Positions 1-10,229 of a stretch of DNA of 64,000 bases are shown here, piece after piece. Every line of letters starts with the position of its first letter. Within the stretch, counting starts at the first letter, position 1. Below the pieces are notes generated by a model. It worked only from the letters and a program-made list of their open reading frames with translations. It had not been told where the DNA came from and searched no databases. The position numbers were made by a program, and so were the translations under genes. Origin of the DNA: Canna indica (taxonomy: Eukaryota; Streptophyta; Magnoliopsida; Zingiberales; Cannaceae); NCBI GenBank assembly GCA_034359265.1, contig CP136893.1:28962001-29026000 (forward strand). The letters run 5' to 3'.

Positions 1-669
1 CAGGCCAACCAATCAGAGGCCCTGAACCTCAATGTACTTGATCATCTCAATCGAGCCCACCTCCTCGATCAGGTCAACCACATCGTCTGGTAGAAGATTT
101 CGATCATCAAAAGAAAATCCCCCCGACCATAGGGAGTTAGACCCGGCTAGCTTTTCAAGCATACAATCCCCGCTGAGCCTTACCAGGGTATCGTCCCTCT
201 TAGGAGTCCTCCGCTAACACCGTCACCGCCGCCGTTGTAGCCACGACCTGCTATGGGAAAATAGCTTCCTGAGGGAGCAAGTCCTCCTCCTCCAGAATAA
301 TAACGCTTGGAGCTATGATGCTCTTCCTTTGCTTGAGAGGAGGAGGGGAAGGAGAAGGAGACGGAGAAGGCGAGGGAACCTGCGATTTGTCGCACCCTTG
401 TGGTCCAAGAGACTAAGCCAGGGTCTTGGAATTCTTATTGGTTTTAGTGAGGGCGGACAAGGTGACACATCGGTCACCACCCCCTTCCCCTTGTCAATTA
501 TCGGTGCCTTCCCTTTTAGTTCCTCGAGTCTGGACCAGACGAACGTCTGATTCAACTTCGGGGTCATCTCGCCTGCAAAGAGAAGTCTAGAATTATCACA
601 CTCAAAATGGCTAAGGTAGAAAAAGAGACACCCTACGGGCTTGGACTTACTTATATATCTTACGACCAA
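1..669 (-). pseudogene. Distal part of retrotransposon antisense ORF (broken)
   Basis: Reading on minus, an open frame at 669-313 encodes a basic, low-complexity protein with a segment like KLNQTFVWSRLEELKGKAP followed by a lysine-rich stretch. It sits immediately across the CACTA 1 insertion point from the frame at 8483-7740 and is most simply its continuation. No catalytic motif is visible and the function is unknown. The leftmost 300 bp (Ser/Pro-rich in several frames) shows nothing I can name. The insertion of CACTA 1 plus internal stops make this non-functional. Confidence 0.35.
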
Positions 670-676
670 GACCTCA

Positions 677-1030
677 CACTACTAGAAAAATGGTCATCAG
701 CAACGGCTGATGCCGTTGCTGAAGAGAATCAGCAACGGCCGCGCCGTTGCAATAGAGCCGTGACAGAAAGTCGCGTTGCTGATAACTTAGCAACGGATCA
801 GCAACAGCCGCTCGGGCCGTCGCTAAAAATATTATCAGCAACGGTTTTGCCACAGACTCGGAGCCGTTGCTGATAACATTAATAGCAACGGCCGCTGATT
901 CCGTAGCAACGCCGTTAGTAAAACCCCGTCGCTAAACTGTTGCTGTAGGTCATCAGCAACGACTTTCGATACACTTTTAGCAACGGCTTTCCCACGGACG
1001 GCCGTGGGAAAGCCGTTGCTGATGACGTAT
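677..1030. repeat. CACTA 1 left subterminal repeats
   Basis: Repeated copies in both orientations of the core AGCAACGGC / GCCGTTGCT, often extended with ATC before it, are packed into about 350 bp inside the TIR. In En/Spm such arrays bind the TNPA protein and bring the ends together; that role is inferred here. Confidence 0.85.
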
Positions 1031-1291
1031 ACTTGGGAACAGAAAAATTTCAAATTTCAAATTTCCATTGATACATTGATACATTATCTGATACATAACT
1101 CACACACCCATACCCTCATACACACATTCATTCACACATCACAAACACACCAAGATATACATCAAAACAATTATATTTATATTGATAATTATCCACGATA
1201 GTATAAAAATAATTCAAATGCAAAATTGAAGTATCAATATCCAAACAAAATAAGTTAAACAAGTTCAATATCCAAACAAAAAATCTCACGA

Positions 1292-2805
1292 TCACGATGG
1301 AGGATGGTCTGGATCATATGACGGGGTCTGGAGTGCTTGAGTGTACACCGGCGTGGACTGACTCGAGGACAATGGATTAGATGATGCCGAAGAGATGCCT
1401 GCTTCGGGATGACCTGACATGTTGCGTAGCATAGCATGCATCTCCTCCATCATCTGAGTCTGACGCGCGACCGTCTCCTCTAGAGTCCTTATTCTGCTAC
1501 TATGATCATAACTGGATCTAGAGGTGGACGACCGCTCACCAGCGACCGGAGGGGTCGGTGCCCCAAGTGGCCCTAGTACGGCTCGCGCATGACCACTATC
1601 TGCGAAGCCATATACGCGGCCATGGTCCCAGCCACCTGCGGCCTCGACCCACGATGCTGCGTCAAAGTCCTCGGGGGTACCCCCGCGCTGCACCACCGTC
1701 TGGCTGTAGGTCTCCTACTCGAGTTTGATTTTTTGTTTAATATTTATCATAAAACTTAAATTATAAATATATAATGAATAATTTAAACAAATATATAATT
1801 ACCATAATATATGCAGTGCGGTTGTCGATGTACTCCCCCGTCCCATGTGCTCGACGGTGAGTCCGCTCAAACACCGCCATCGGGGAGGGTCGCTGGACAC
1901 TCCCGTCATCCGACACCGTCGTCTACATTTACAAAACAAATACATTAATCAGTACACATAGTAACAAATAAAATATATAATTAAAAGATATACTTACCAT
2001 ACGGTTCGCGTGCACTGCAAATGCAACAGAGCCGCCGGTGTGACGCGCTGCTCCCCCGACATGCGATTTCTAGCCGCATTCCGAGAAACCTCCTGCCAAT
2101 GATCCGTCGACCATATCCCCACGAGCTGGTCCCATATATCCGGAGTAATCCAACCGGGGCCGTATCCCCGAGTCTCCGCGATGTTAGTGGTCCCAGCTCG
2201 GGCCATCGCTTGGGACCGAGCCTGCCCCAGCTGCCCGTTGTACCTTGCCCAGGAAATAGCCTCCCAGGCAGCGTAAATGAAGGGCCTCTGGTCCTCGGCC
2301 CATGTATAGCGAGCCTGCAAAATAATAATATCAGTACCAATATTAATATATCATCATGCATGTAAAAAATAATAATAATACGTGCCTCAAACTCGCGCCA
2401 TAACATGTCGACGTGCTCGCTAGGCACGTGAGACCACGTAGGCCATGCCCCGTGCATGTATCGTCGAATAGTAGAAGAAATGCTCCTCGGCACTTCTTCT
2501 TGCTCGAACCTACACAACAAAAATAAATTTTAATATTATATTATGATATAATGAATTTGTAATGATTCATAATTCATGATATATTACCGCTCCCCAATCA
2601 CGCTAATCAATCTACGTGACTCTGTGGCTGGTGGAGGCTGCCACCTGTTCGGCCCGCGTGGCCGCCTGCGTCTGGATGTACTAGCCTCGGCAGTATCAGC
2701 CTCATGAGGATCAGCAACAGGAGGATCAACAACATGAATAAGTGTTGGAGTCTCACCGATCGGAGACTCCGAAGCTCTCCTGCGTCGATAACCACGACCA
2801 GACAT
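1292..2805 (-). pseudogene. CACTA 1 TNPA-like gene (Transposase_24 / Ptta type), five exons
   Basis: Exons on minus are recognised by alignment with CACTA 2: exon 1 about 2805-2584 (basic, starts MSGRGYRRRR), exon 2 about 2509-2384 (FEQEEVPRSISSTIRR), exon 3 about 2318-1994 (WAEDQRPFIYAAWEAISWAR), exon 4 about 1920-1805 (MAVFERTHRRAHGTGEY), exon 5 about 1715-1292 (RGGTPEDFDAASWVEAAGG, then a short coiled coil near the C-terminus). The family is the plant CACTA DNA-binding protein whose expected ligands are the subterminal repeats. Exons 2 to 4 are open in the matching frames, but the exon 2 donor is ambiguous and could break the frame. It may be intact or recently decayed, and lies downstream of TNPD on the same strand. 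Confidence 0.7.
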
Positions 2806-2880
2806 ATCTGTCGAACAGACATATAATCAGATTATTGTATAAATAGTAGAGATATATTTAATAAAATATATACTTTATAA

Positions 2881-3767
2881 TTATTCCTCATCATCTGAAT
2901 AATAGTCTTCGAATTCTTCTTCTTCTTCCTCTTCTTCCTCTGCTTCATCTTCTTCATCTCCAGCTTCCTCAATTTCATGATCGTCATCATCAGCATATTC
3001 AACTTCTAATTGAATTGACGTTGTGTCTGCATCCTCGAGTATTGGAATAATACGATCCACAGCAGGAAGATCATCTTCTTGATAGAAACCAGGAGGATCA
3101 TTTTCTCCTACTATCGGATCAATTTTTCCTCTACCTTTTGTCTTACAGACTACACACCAATCTGCTCTATCTTTATTTCGAGCCGGATACTTCGCGTAAT
3201 ATACTTGTTCGGCTTGTGATGCCAATATAAAAGGCTCATTTGCTGCCAATTTCGATTTGTAATTAACCTCAACAAGTTTGTATTTTGGATGAACTTTCAT
3301 GCCCCTTTCTGTTGTATCGAACCAATGACATCTAAATAGGATCACTGATTTCAAGCCGAAGTAGTGCAACTCTATCACTTCTTCCACCAGTCCATAAAAA
3401 TCCATATCACATTCAACATAGGTTGTCCCTTTCACGCAGACCCCAGCATTCATCGTCTTCTTTGTAAATGAATATTCGACCGTGTGAAATTTATACCCGT
3501 TAACAAAATATCCGCTATAGCACGACACAAGTCGCGACGGTCCACTAACAAACTCAAATATTCTTTCATCTATTTCAGCTCTGTGATCTTTGCTGTAAGT
3601 CTGAATCCAAGTAGGGAAATCACGATTCCGTAATCTCTCCAATTCTTGATCGTTGTGAATAGAGTATTTTTGCACCATCTCAATGTCAAATATTTCAATG
3701 AATTGTTCAATCTCTGGACAATTGAGTAATACATACAAGTGTGTCAAATGATACTCTTCATCGCTTA
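2881..3767 (-). pseudogene. CACTA 1 TNPD C-terminal region (DUF4216)
   Basis: A 288-residue open frame (3747-2881) contains the DUF4216 signature region (CYSGYFVNGYKFHT, ECDMDFYG, ILFRCHWFDT, QAEQVYYAKYP) followed by a very acidic tail rich in Glu and Asp. DUF4216 forms the C-terminal part of CACTA transposase-associated proteins. Immediately upstream in the same reading direction there are stop codons (near 3767 and 3838) where CACTA 2 reads through, so in this copy the region is cut off from the rest of TNPD. The internal Met is unlikely to be the original start. Confidence 0.8.
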
Positions 3768-3837
3768 AGTGTCAAGATGGACGAGAACCAAAAGCACAAC
3801 CAGAGTGACAAAATATATTTAAACGTCCATCTGAATG

Positions 3838-4245
3838 TCAAACACCCCCGTCGTCGTTACGTGGAAGACGATCAAATCTTGTTTGTACTGTCGATTCAAA
3901 GTAAAATGAGCAGAATGTTGAAATTTCTTGGATGATATACGATTCAGATATTGATCCTTCAACAGCTGCGGTGTTCTTTACTTTTTTCTTCAGACGGTTC
4001 ATGTATCTTTCAAATAAGTACATCCAACGATATTGAACGGGGCCACCAACTCGTGCCTCGTATGCCAAGTGTATCGGTAGATGCTCCACCGAGTCAAAAA
4101 ATGCAGGAGGGAAAAACTGCTCCAGCTTGCATATGATTTCAACAATATTATTTTCAAGTGTTGACATATCTTCGACTCGAAGAACATTTGCACAGATGCT
4201 TCTAAAAAACATACTTAATTCAGTCAACGGACCAAATATTATCAG
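3838..4245 (-). pseudogene. CACTA 1 TNPD central region (DUF4218)
   Basis: The minus frame encodes a DUF4218 segment (LEQFFPPAFFDSVEHLPIHL, then VGGPVQYRWMYLFERYMNRL, then ISESYIIQEISTFCSFYF). It is in a different frame from the upstream TNPD ORF. Compared with CACTA 2, which reads TTTGGGGTCC, this copy has TTTGGTCC, a 2-bp loss near 4230 that explains the frame change. The segment ends in a TGA at 3838. Confidence 0.8.
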
Positions 4246-6217
4246 GTAGAAGATCTCGAAATGCGATCGGAAGTAATCTCTGCATGAATACATGACAATC
4301 ATGGCTCTTCATCCCTGATATTTTGCAATCATCGACGTTCACACATCGAGATAAGTTTGAAGCATATCCATCGGCTAATCTGAGTTCTTTTACCCATTGA
4401 CAAACATCTTTGATCTGTTGTTTATTTAACACATATAGGGCCTTCGGTTTCAGATATCGTCCGTTGACCTCTTGTAACTCCAACTCTGGTCTTTTACAAA
4501 GTATTTTCAGATCATGTCGGGCTTTGACATTATCTTTAGTTTTTCCAGAAATATCCATCAAAGTGTTAAAAATATTATCAAACACATTTTTTTCAATGTG
4601 CATGACATCTAAATTATGTCGAATCAATAATGAACTCCAATAGGGCAATTCCCAAAAGATACTTTTTTTCACCCAGTTGTGTGTTTGGCCAAAACCTGAC
4701 ACTCTTTCATTGCGACCAAATACTATATCTGGAAGTGCTGAAACACGTGCTAACATTTGTTCACCAGACAACATCGGTGGTGGCCCATCTCTTTCGACTC
4801 TGCCCTTAGTAAATTTATTACGATTCCTTCGATACTGATGATTAACTGGTAGGAATCGACGATGACAATCAAAGAATGAGATTTTTCGTCTGTTCTGAAG
4901 ACTGATTGATTTAGAGTGTTCCATACAATACGGACAAGAGAGTCGGCCGTGAGTGCTCCAACTCGACAACATGCCGTACGCGGGGAAATCATTGATTGTC
5001 CACAAGACCGCGGCCTTTAAATTGAAGTTTTGCTTCCGATGACAATCATAAGTGACAGCTCCCTCAGTCCACAATGTTTTCAATTCATCTATCAAGGGTC
5101 TGAGAAATATGTCAATTTCTTTTCGCGGACCCTTTGGACCCGGAATAATCATCGAAAGATAAATAAATTCATCTTTCATGCACATTGACGGTGGCAAATT
5201 ATAAACTGTCAGCAGCACTGGCCAAACTGAATAAGGAGTTGCAGAATGTCCAAACGGATTAAAACCATCTGTGCACAATCCCAATCTGATATTTCTAGTA
5301 TCCCTAGCAAATGAAGGATAACATGTATCCAAATGTTTCCATGCTTCACTGTCAGATGGATGAGTCATTACTGTATCATCACGACTTCTTGCATGCCAAC
5401 TCATGTAGGGGGCTGTCTTTTTCGACATGAATAATCTTTGAAGCCTCAATGTTAGTGGAAAATACCGAAGCACCTTAAACGGAATATTTTTTTGTCGGAC
5501 CGATTTCTTCTCCTTGTAACGAGGGTGTTGACATACAGGGCATTTATCCAACTGCACATTTTCTTTATAATATAAAATGCAGTTATTTTGGCACGCGTGT
5601 ATTTTTTCGTACCCAAGCCCCAATTTTCTCATTAGCTTTTTTGTCTTATAAAAAGTAGGCTCAAACTTGTTATCAGTAGGCAGCATTCCATTAATCAATC
5701 CAGCAATCCGATCATACGCAACTCCGCTGATATTACAATCGGCCTTGATGTTTAAGAGCTGTGTCATTGCTGAAAACCTAGTGTATTTAGGACAATTCTC
5801 ATACAAAGGTTCATCGGCAGCTTTCAACATCTCGTAAAATTCTGCGACTTCTTTATTCGGTAATTCAATCTCTACCGCAGCCCCTACTTCTGTGATATCA
5901 ACCACTGTAGTATCTGGTGGGACTGATGTCTGAAGAACTGGCCGATCAACATTATCATTCAGGTGGAATTGACCCCCAACCATAGTTCTATAGGGATTAC
6001 ATTGACTGGATGAAGAAGCACCAGCAGAGGAAGATTCACCATATGTCTGAACGACAGGATTGCTCGACGTCCCGACTTCGCGTGACTCCCCGTGACAAGT
6101 CCATAGAAAATATCTTGGTGCAAATCCTTTGCTATATAGATGCAGAGTGACAGTCTCCCGATCCAAAAATCGTCCATTTGAACAAATGCGGCACGGACAT
6201 CGGATTTGATCACCCAT
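4220..6217 (-). CDS. CACTA 1 TNPD-like transposase (Transposase_21), 3'-frameshifted
   Basis: The 665-residue frame starts MGDQIRCPCRICSNGRF, the transposase-associated (Transpos_assoc) zinc-like domain, at residues 1-45. The Transposase_21 core follows from about residue 130: KLGLGYEKIHACQNNCILYY with CPVCQHPRYKEKK, LCTDGFNPFGHSATPYSVWP, LSCPYCMEHSKS, LIRHNLDVMHIEKNVFDNIF. The Asp, Cys and His residues typical of the family are present. A splice acceptor (CGTTAG) sits directly before the ATG, consistent with a non-coding first exon near 7390-7289. The frame ends early because of the 2-bp deletion described under DUF4218. A truncated protein could still be made. Confidence 0.85.
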   Translation of the reverse strand: MGDQIRCPCRICSNGRFLDRETVTLHLYSKGFAPRYFLWTCHGESREVGTSSNPVVQTYGESSSAGASSSSQCNPYRTMVGGQFHLNDNVDRPVLQTSVPPDTTVVDITEVGAAVEIELPNKEVAEFYEMLKAADEPLYENCPKYTRFSAMTQLLNIKADCNISGVAYDRIAGLINGMLPTDNKFEPTFYKTKKLMRKLGLGYEKIHACQNNCILYYKENVQLDKCPVCQHPRYKEKKSVRQKNIPFKVLRYFPLTLRLQRLFMSKKTAPYMSWHARSRDDTVMTHPSDSEAWKHLDTCYPSFARDTRNIRLGLCTDGFNPFGHSATPYSVWPVLLTVYNLPPSMCMKDEFIYLSMIIPGPKGPRKEIDIFLRPLIDELKTLWTEGAVTYDCHRKQNFNLKAAVLWTINDFPAYGMLSSWSTHGRLSCPYCMEHSKSISLQNRRKISFFDCHRRFLPVNHQYRRNRNKFTKGRVERDGPPPMLSGEQMLARVSALPDIVFGRNERVSGFGQTHNWVKKSIFWELPYWSSLLIRHNLDVMHIEKNVFDNIFNTLMDISGKTKDNVKARHDLKILCKRPELELQEVNGRYLKPKALYVLNKQQIKDVCQWVKELRLADGYASNLSRCVNVDDCKISGMKSHDCHVFMQRLLPIAFRDLLPDNIWSVD

Positions 6218-6420
6218 GCTAACGAAATTTCGATTCGAATAGGCGAAATTTAGGAAGTAGGTTACGCCTAATCAAAACTCATTCGTTAAAGCTCCACGAT
6301 CAAGACGTCGGTACATCCAACTTCGATCAGCCGACATGATTCTGTCAATCAGTGACAATTTCTTTGGTTAATGTCTTTAGGTGAGATTGTCCTATTCCAT
6401 TCGGGATTTATGTTATTTGA

Positions 6421-6591
6421 ACTGCACTTACGTTTTTATTTTAACTGTTAACTAATTATTCTAAATTTCGGCAGCATCTCCCTATAGTTCTCCGAATACG
6501 CATATCATCTGGGCGCGTATCGGAGAACAAGAGAGATGTTGCCGAAATTTAGAATAATTAGATAACAGTTAAAATAAAAACGCAAGTGCAG
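6421..6591. repeat. Long inverted repeat (hairpin) in CACTA 1 first intron
   Basis: Two arms of about 80 bp (6421-6501 and 6512-6591) pair with roughly 90 percent identity around a loop of some 10 bp. The left arm starts ACTGCACTTACG and the right arm ends CGCAAGTGCAGT. The same palindrome, with both arms diverged in parallel, occurs in the first intron of CACTA 2 (13146-13330). It would form a long RNA stem-loop in the transposase pre-mRNA. Confidence 0.9.
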
Positions 6592-6807
6592 TACAAATAA
6601 CTATATTTCCAAATTATCCGATCAGGGACAATTCAAGAATTGTACATCGTATAAAAGATCATCTACTTCTTTTACACGAACATACAATCCCCGAACGGAT
6701 CTAAGATTTTGCTAAATCATATCTGACTCATCGATGCGTACGTGAAACATATGAACTCGTCGGATGCATGATTATTTTCTAAATGTTTCGAGACCGTTCG
6801 AGTCCAT

Positions 6808-6972
6808 ATTGGACGATTCCGGCGCGCGTCCGAAGTGGACGATACCGGCGCACGTCTAAAGTGGACGATTCCGGCGCGCGTCCGAATTGGATGATTCCGG
6901 CGCACGTCCGAAGTGGATGATTCCGGCGCGAGTCCGAATTGGACGATTCCGGCGCGCGTCCGAAGTGGATAA
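6808..6972. repeat. 26-bp minisatellite in CACTA 1 first intron
   Basis: About six to seven tandem copies of a 26-bp unit of the form TGGACGATTCCGGCGC plus GCGTCCGAAG, with point variants. The CpG-rich array lies between the hairpin and the GC-rich leader. The complementary unit forms an array at the equivalent place in CACTA 2. Confidence 0.9.
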
Positions 6973-7089
6973 TTCCGAAATTAATCTAAACCCTAAAAAT
7001 TATTCTAACAAATTAAATAACTAATCTAAATAATTAATTAACAATTAATTAACAATTAAATAATAATTAAATAATAAAAAAAAAATATT

Positions 7090-7430
7090 ATTAAACTACA
7101 AATTCCGGCGCCGGAGTCAGGTGGACTCCGGCGCCGGCGTACACTGGCCGGACACACTGTCCGGCCAATGTACAAGGTCCAACGGCGGCCATCGGCCGAC
7201 CGCCGCCGGTCGAAACCCTATTTTTAAGGTTTCGGTCAGATTTTCCACCGGCCGCAACGGGAAGAGACGGCAGCCGGAGGGCACATACCTGACAGTGTCG
7301 GCAGCAGCGGGAGGAGTCGTCGGCGTCATCGGCGTCGGCAGTAGTGGCAGCGGCGGCGAGAGGCGGGAGGAGGAGGCGGCGGCAGCAGCGGGAGGAAGAA
7401 GGGGCGGGCGTGATCTGCGACCTATATAAA
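7090..7430 (-). promoter_or_regulatory. CACTA 1 promoter, GC-rich leader exon and splice donor
   Basis: On minus, a TATA box (TATATAGG, 7423-7430) lies just inside the right subterminal repeats. It is followed by a strongly GC-rich stretch and a consensus donor CAG/GTATGT at 7289/7288. The acceptor just before the TNPD ATG at 6217 completes a first intron of about 1.07 kb. A GC-rich, CpG-dense leader next to a repeat-laden promoter matches the upstream/downstream control region layout of maize En/Spm, where methylation silences the element; regulation here is inferred from that layout. Confidence 0.6.
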
Positions 7431-7433
7431 CTT

Positions 7434-7736
7434 ATCAGCAACGGCTCACTCGCCCGTTAGAAAGCCGTTGCTGATAAGTTCTCATCAGCAACGGCTCACT
7501 TGTCCGTTAGCAAGCCGTTGCTAATAAGTTATCATCTGCAACGGCTCACTTGTCCGTTAGAAAGTCGTTGCTGATAATTAACATCATCGGCAATGGCTTG
7601 CATGTTCGTTAGAAAGTCGTTGCAGATACAACATATCTGCAACGGCTCGAGCGGCCGTAAGAATGCCGTTGCAAATAGCAACGGCGTGAGCGGCCGTTGC
7701 TGATAGCCGTTGCTGAAGACCAAGTTTCTAGTAGTG
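7434..7736. repeat. CACTA 1 right subterminal repeats and TIR
   Basis: Tandem and inverted copies of the AGCAACGGC core run from 7434 to the terminus, mirroring the array at the left end. Each block has the form ATCAGCAACGGC, a short GC spacer, then GCCGTTGCTGAT. Confidence 0.85.
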
Positions 7737-7739
7737 TCA

Positions 7740-8483
7740 TCCTGGTCCCACCTCAACAACTCTTTACAAGAAAAATGAGTAGAAGGCCCGAACTGGTCTA
7801 AAATCCTAATTACTAGCCTCTCTCGAGGCAGAATGACCTCCTCTTGAATCAAGATGGTGGTCGGATTCTGCCTCTAAGACAATGGAAACCTCTTTGTGAT
7901 GGACACCTCGTCCATAAAGAACTACTAGTCATTCGACCTCAACCTCACCATGAAGAACTGCCTCTTGAAGTTCTTGTAGAAACTCCTGAACAAGCCGAAT
8001 AGCTTTCTCCCGAGGGTGCTACTAAAGGACACCCACGGGCTCTTCTACGACCACTTGGCTTGGAAGAAGGAAAAGAATACATTGAGGCTCAGCTTGATGT
8101 TGAGGAACTCCACCAGAATTTCAAAACATGAGACAAAGGCCTAGCTATTCGGATGAAGCAGCGTCGGGGCGACGTTCGCTTGAATCAGTACCCTGCACTC
8201 AAAATTTGTGAAGGGAAACTTGACTCTGAGATTTTCAAACATGGTCTGGATCCCTCATGGAATAAAAAACCTTATCATCCGGAGAACATGGAAGACTCTC
8301 GAAGGCATCCTCGTCACTAGAACAAGAAAGTAATACGCCTTTGCAGAAGGCCTTCATGCCGCTAGAGCTGGTCATCGTCGAGCTTTGTTGCCTTATCTCA
8401 TCATGAACCCACGTGCAGGGGTCTGCGGCCTCGCTCGACTTACCTACTACCAACTCAAGGCTAATGCCTTTCTTCCCCATCAA
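7740..8483 (-). pseudogene. Proximal part of retrotransposon antisense ORF
   Basis: On minus the frame from 8483 (MMGKKGISLELVVGK) continues with stops and frame changes towards 7740. It includes a segment resembling FYKNFKRQFFMVRL, of a kind found in long plant retrotransposon ORFs that lack enzyme motifs. The frame is interrupted exactly at the CACTA 1 target site (7737-7739) and is taken up again on the far side at 669. Function is unknown. Confidence 0.4.
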
Positions 8484-9079
8484 CCATACGAAACGGGAAA
8501 CCCTAATGAACGAGGGACAAGTCAGTACAACCTATCAACCTAAGTCTCACCCACGATAAAATAGAAATAAAATGTCATGTCATGAAGACTTATCGAAAAT
8601 GGATGATTATGGATGAGGCAATGAATGAAATAACAACGTTGCCAACGAAGGTCTCAGAAGCACATCACTAATATTCCCTCTTGTAATAATTTGAAATGCA
8701 AGAAAACTCAAAACGTAGGAAAGGAGGGAGCTTTAAAGACCAGATAGCGACAACCCCCTCATCAACAATTATGCTCAGATAGCATATTGAATCTTGGTTG
8801 ATTGCCTTATCAGCAGTAGACACTCAAACGCCTCAAGCATGAACGACCAGATCTCTGCACCATTATTACCCCTTCCTAGAATTAAATGCCAGAAAAACCA
8901 TACAATAACGGGAGGTCAATACGTGAAAAAAGCACTCCCTCTTCCCGCAACCACCATACTGAGAGCGAAAATGGGAAAGTCGCAAAATAACAGGTCTAAT
9001 ATATGCTGATCTCACCTACCTCAGCAAATCAACTAAGAATAGAACTCAGCACACGCTTGTATACCGAAGTCCAATCGAG

Positions 9080-9585
9080 ATCAAATACTTGGAACATACA
9101 GAGAACTAGGCACATAAACAAAAGTCAGAACATTATTGGAGCTCGGCGCGAAGTCCTTAGACTGCGACCAAGCTCGAGGGTTGTGGACTGGACTAACTCT
9201 TTTGGGCCTGGCTAGACCAGGCCCAAAAGCGCCCATAATTATGAGCCAAACTCAGATCAAATCAACTACAACTTAGCCTAGAGACTCCACCCGACTAAAC
9301 AAAGATAATGACATTCTTCATTTATTACCAGAGATTCAATGATAATGAGTCTGCCAATTTTGAGATAAACTTTGACCCGTTCAAGACATACCCATGTGAG
9401 ATTTTGCTAGATATCATTGTTAAGCATCCTAACCTGCCTCATAAAATGGACATGACGCACATCAAGTATACTCTGGATTCCAATTACATACCCATTATAT
9501 GAGATTCTCTCTCACTTGAGCGTTAGAGTATCTTTGTAGATCACCATCAAAATCACGCTGGACCAAGGAGACGTGGAGGCTTGTA
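9080..9585 (+). repeat. Gypsy LTR fragment (LTR3)
   Basis: It aligns by eye with the LTR at 56460-56930 and with the complement of 39119-39705. Shared landmarks in order are GAGCTCGG, TGTGGACTGG, GACTCC.CCCG, AAACAA, and CTTGAGCG..GAGTATCTTTG near its end. The short plus-strand frame at 9308-9502 falls inside the LTR and is not a gene. Confidence 0.55.
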
Positions 9586-10229
9586 GCACCCCCCACTTCA
9601 AGCATATATCATCACTCATGATTTCAAGATCTATCAATTTCTAGCGTGGCTTCCTTAGCATCATCGATATGACATGGAATCCCAATTATTTAGTATTTTT
9701 TAGTACAAATCATTGTCCTTGTGTATTACAAAAATATACTTGAAACTCATTTGCCCCTTGGATCATGATAAAAATAATTTTCCATACACGTGATATTGAT
9801 GTATATTAACTATGAGCCAGAGGGAATGGTACATCTATTTATGGTTTAGATAGATAGAGGAGGTATAACTATTTTTCTCTAATTATATGTGAAGTTTGGT
9901 TGGATTGTGTTGGGTTAATTTGATTTCATAAATTTTAAACCCAGTCCAACCCATAAAAGTCGGGTTGGATAATTTCTTCATCAATCCAATCCAAATTAAT
10001 TGAATTGATTTATTTTAGCTCATAGTTGCAAGCCTCCTATTATTATATATTATTTATGTAATTTAATACATTGTTTATAATTTATTAGTTCATCAAAAAT
10101 AACAAAATGAACATGCTACACATTTAGTTATTACAAAATTTACAATCATTTGGGCCATCTGTGTTAGGAGCACTATCATCTCATCCATATGCTTCCCATA
10201 GACATTCAACAATGAGTCATCACTAACTA
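9586..10229. other. Unassigned AT-rich sequence
   Basis: There is no open frame, TIR or LTR boundary I can support. At 9900-10010 a short stretch holds paired motifs (GTTGGATTG..GGGTTAATTTG and CAACCCATAAAAGTCGGGTTGG) like the interior of a decayed MITE, without clear ends. It probably includes the missing start of the copia LTR that follows. Confidence 0.3.

Larger units (their letters stand above)
677..7736 (-). mobile_element. CACTA (En/Spm-type) DNA transposon 1
   Basis: The element begins CACTACTAGAAA at 677 and ends with the complement TTTCTAGTAGTG at 7736. It is flanked by the 3-bp target duplication TCA (674-676 and 7737-7739), as expected for CACTA elements. Length is 7,060 bp. Both genes are on minus, so the functional 5' end is the right terminus: subterminal repeats, TATA, GC-rich leader, first intron with hairpin and minisatellite, TNPD-like gene, then TNPA-like gene. 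TNPD has a frameshift and stops, so the copy is probably not autonomous. It is inserted in the antisense ORF of the gypsy relic. Confidence 0.95.
1..9585 (+). mobile_element. Tat-type Ty3/gypsy retrotransposon relic, 3' part, split by CACTA 1
   Basis: The two flanks of CACTA 1 (1-676 and 7740-9585) belong to one older element. At its right end is an LTR-like segment (about 9080-9585) that aligns by eye with the gypsy LTRs at 39119-39705 and 56460-56930. The interior carries a decayed ORF on the opposite strand to that LTR. An antisense ORF between pol and the 3' LTR is known from Tat-lineage gypsy elements, so I read this as the 3' portion of such an element on plus. Pol itself is not in the window. 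The lineage call is inference; the LTR similarity is seen directly. Confidence 0.45.

Noticed and set aside
329..550. Plus-strand frame starting with an arginine run
   Set aside because: It is a translation of a GGA/GAA-type low-complexity stretch opposite the retrotransposon ORF; no domain and no neighbours to support a gene.
7091..7441. Overlapping frames on both strands in the GC-rich block
   Set aside because: High GC lengthens chance frames; the block is better explained as the CACTA 1 leader.
9308..9502. 64-codon frame on plus
   Set aside because: It lies inside the gypsy LTR, aligned end to end with non-coding LTR copies.
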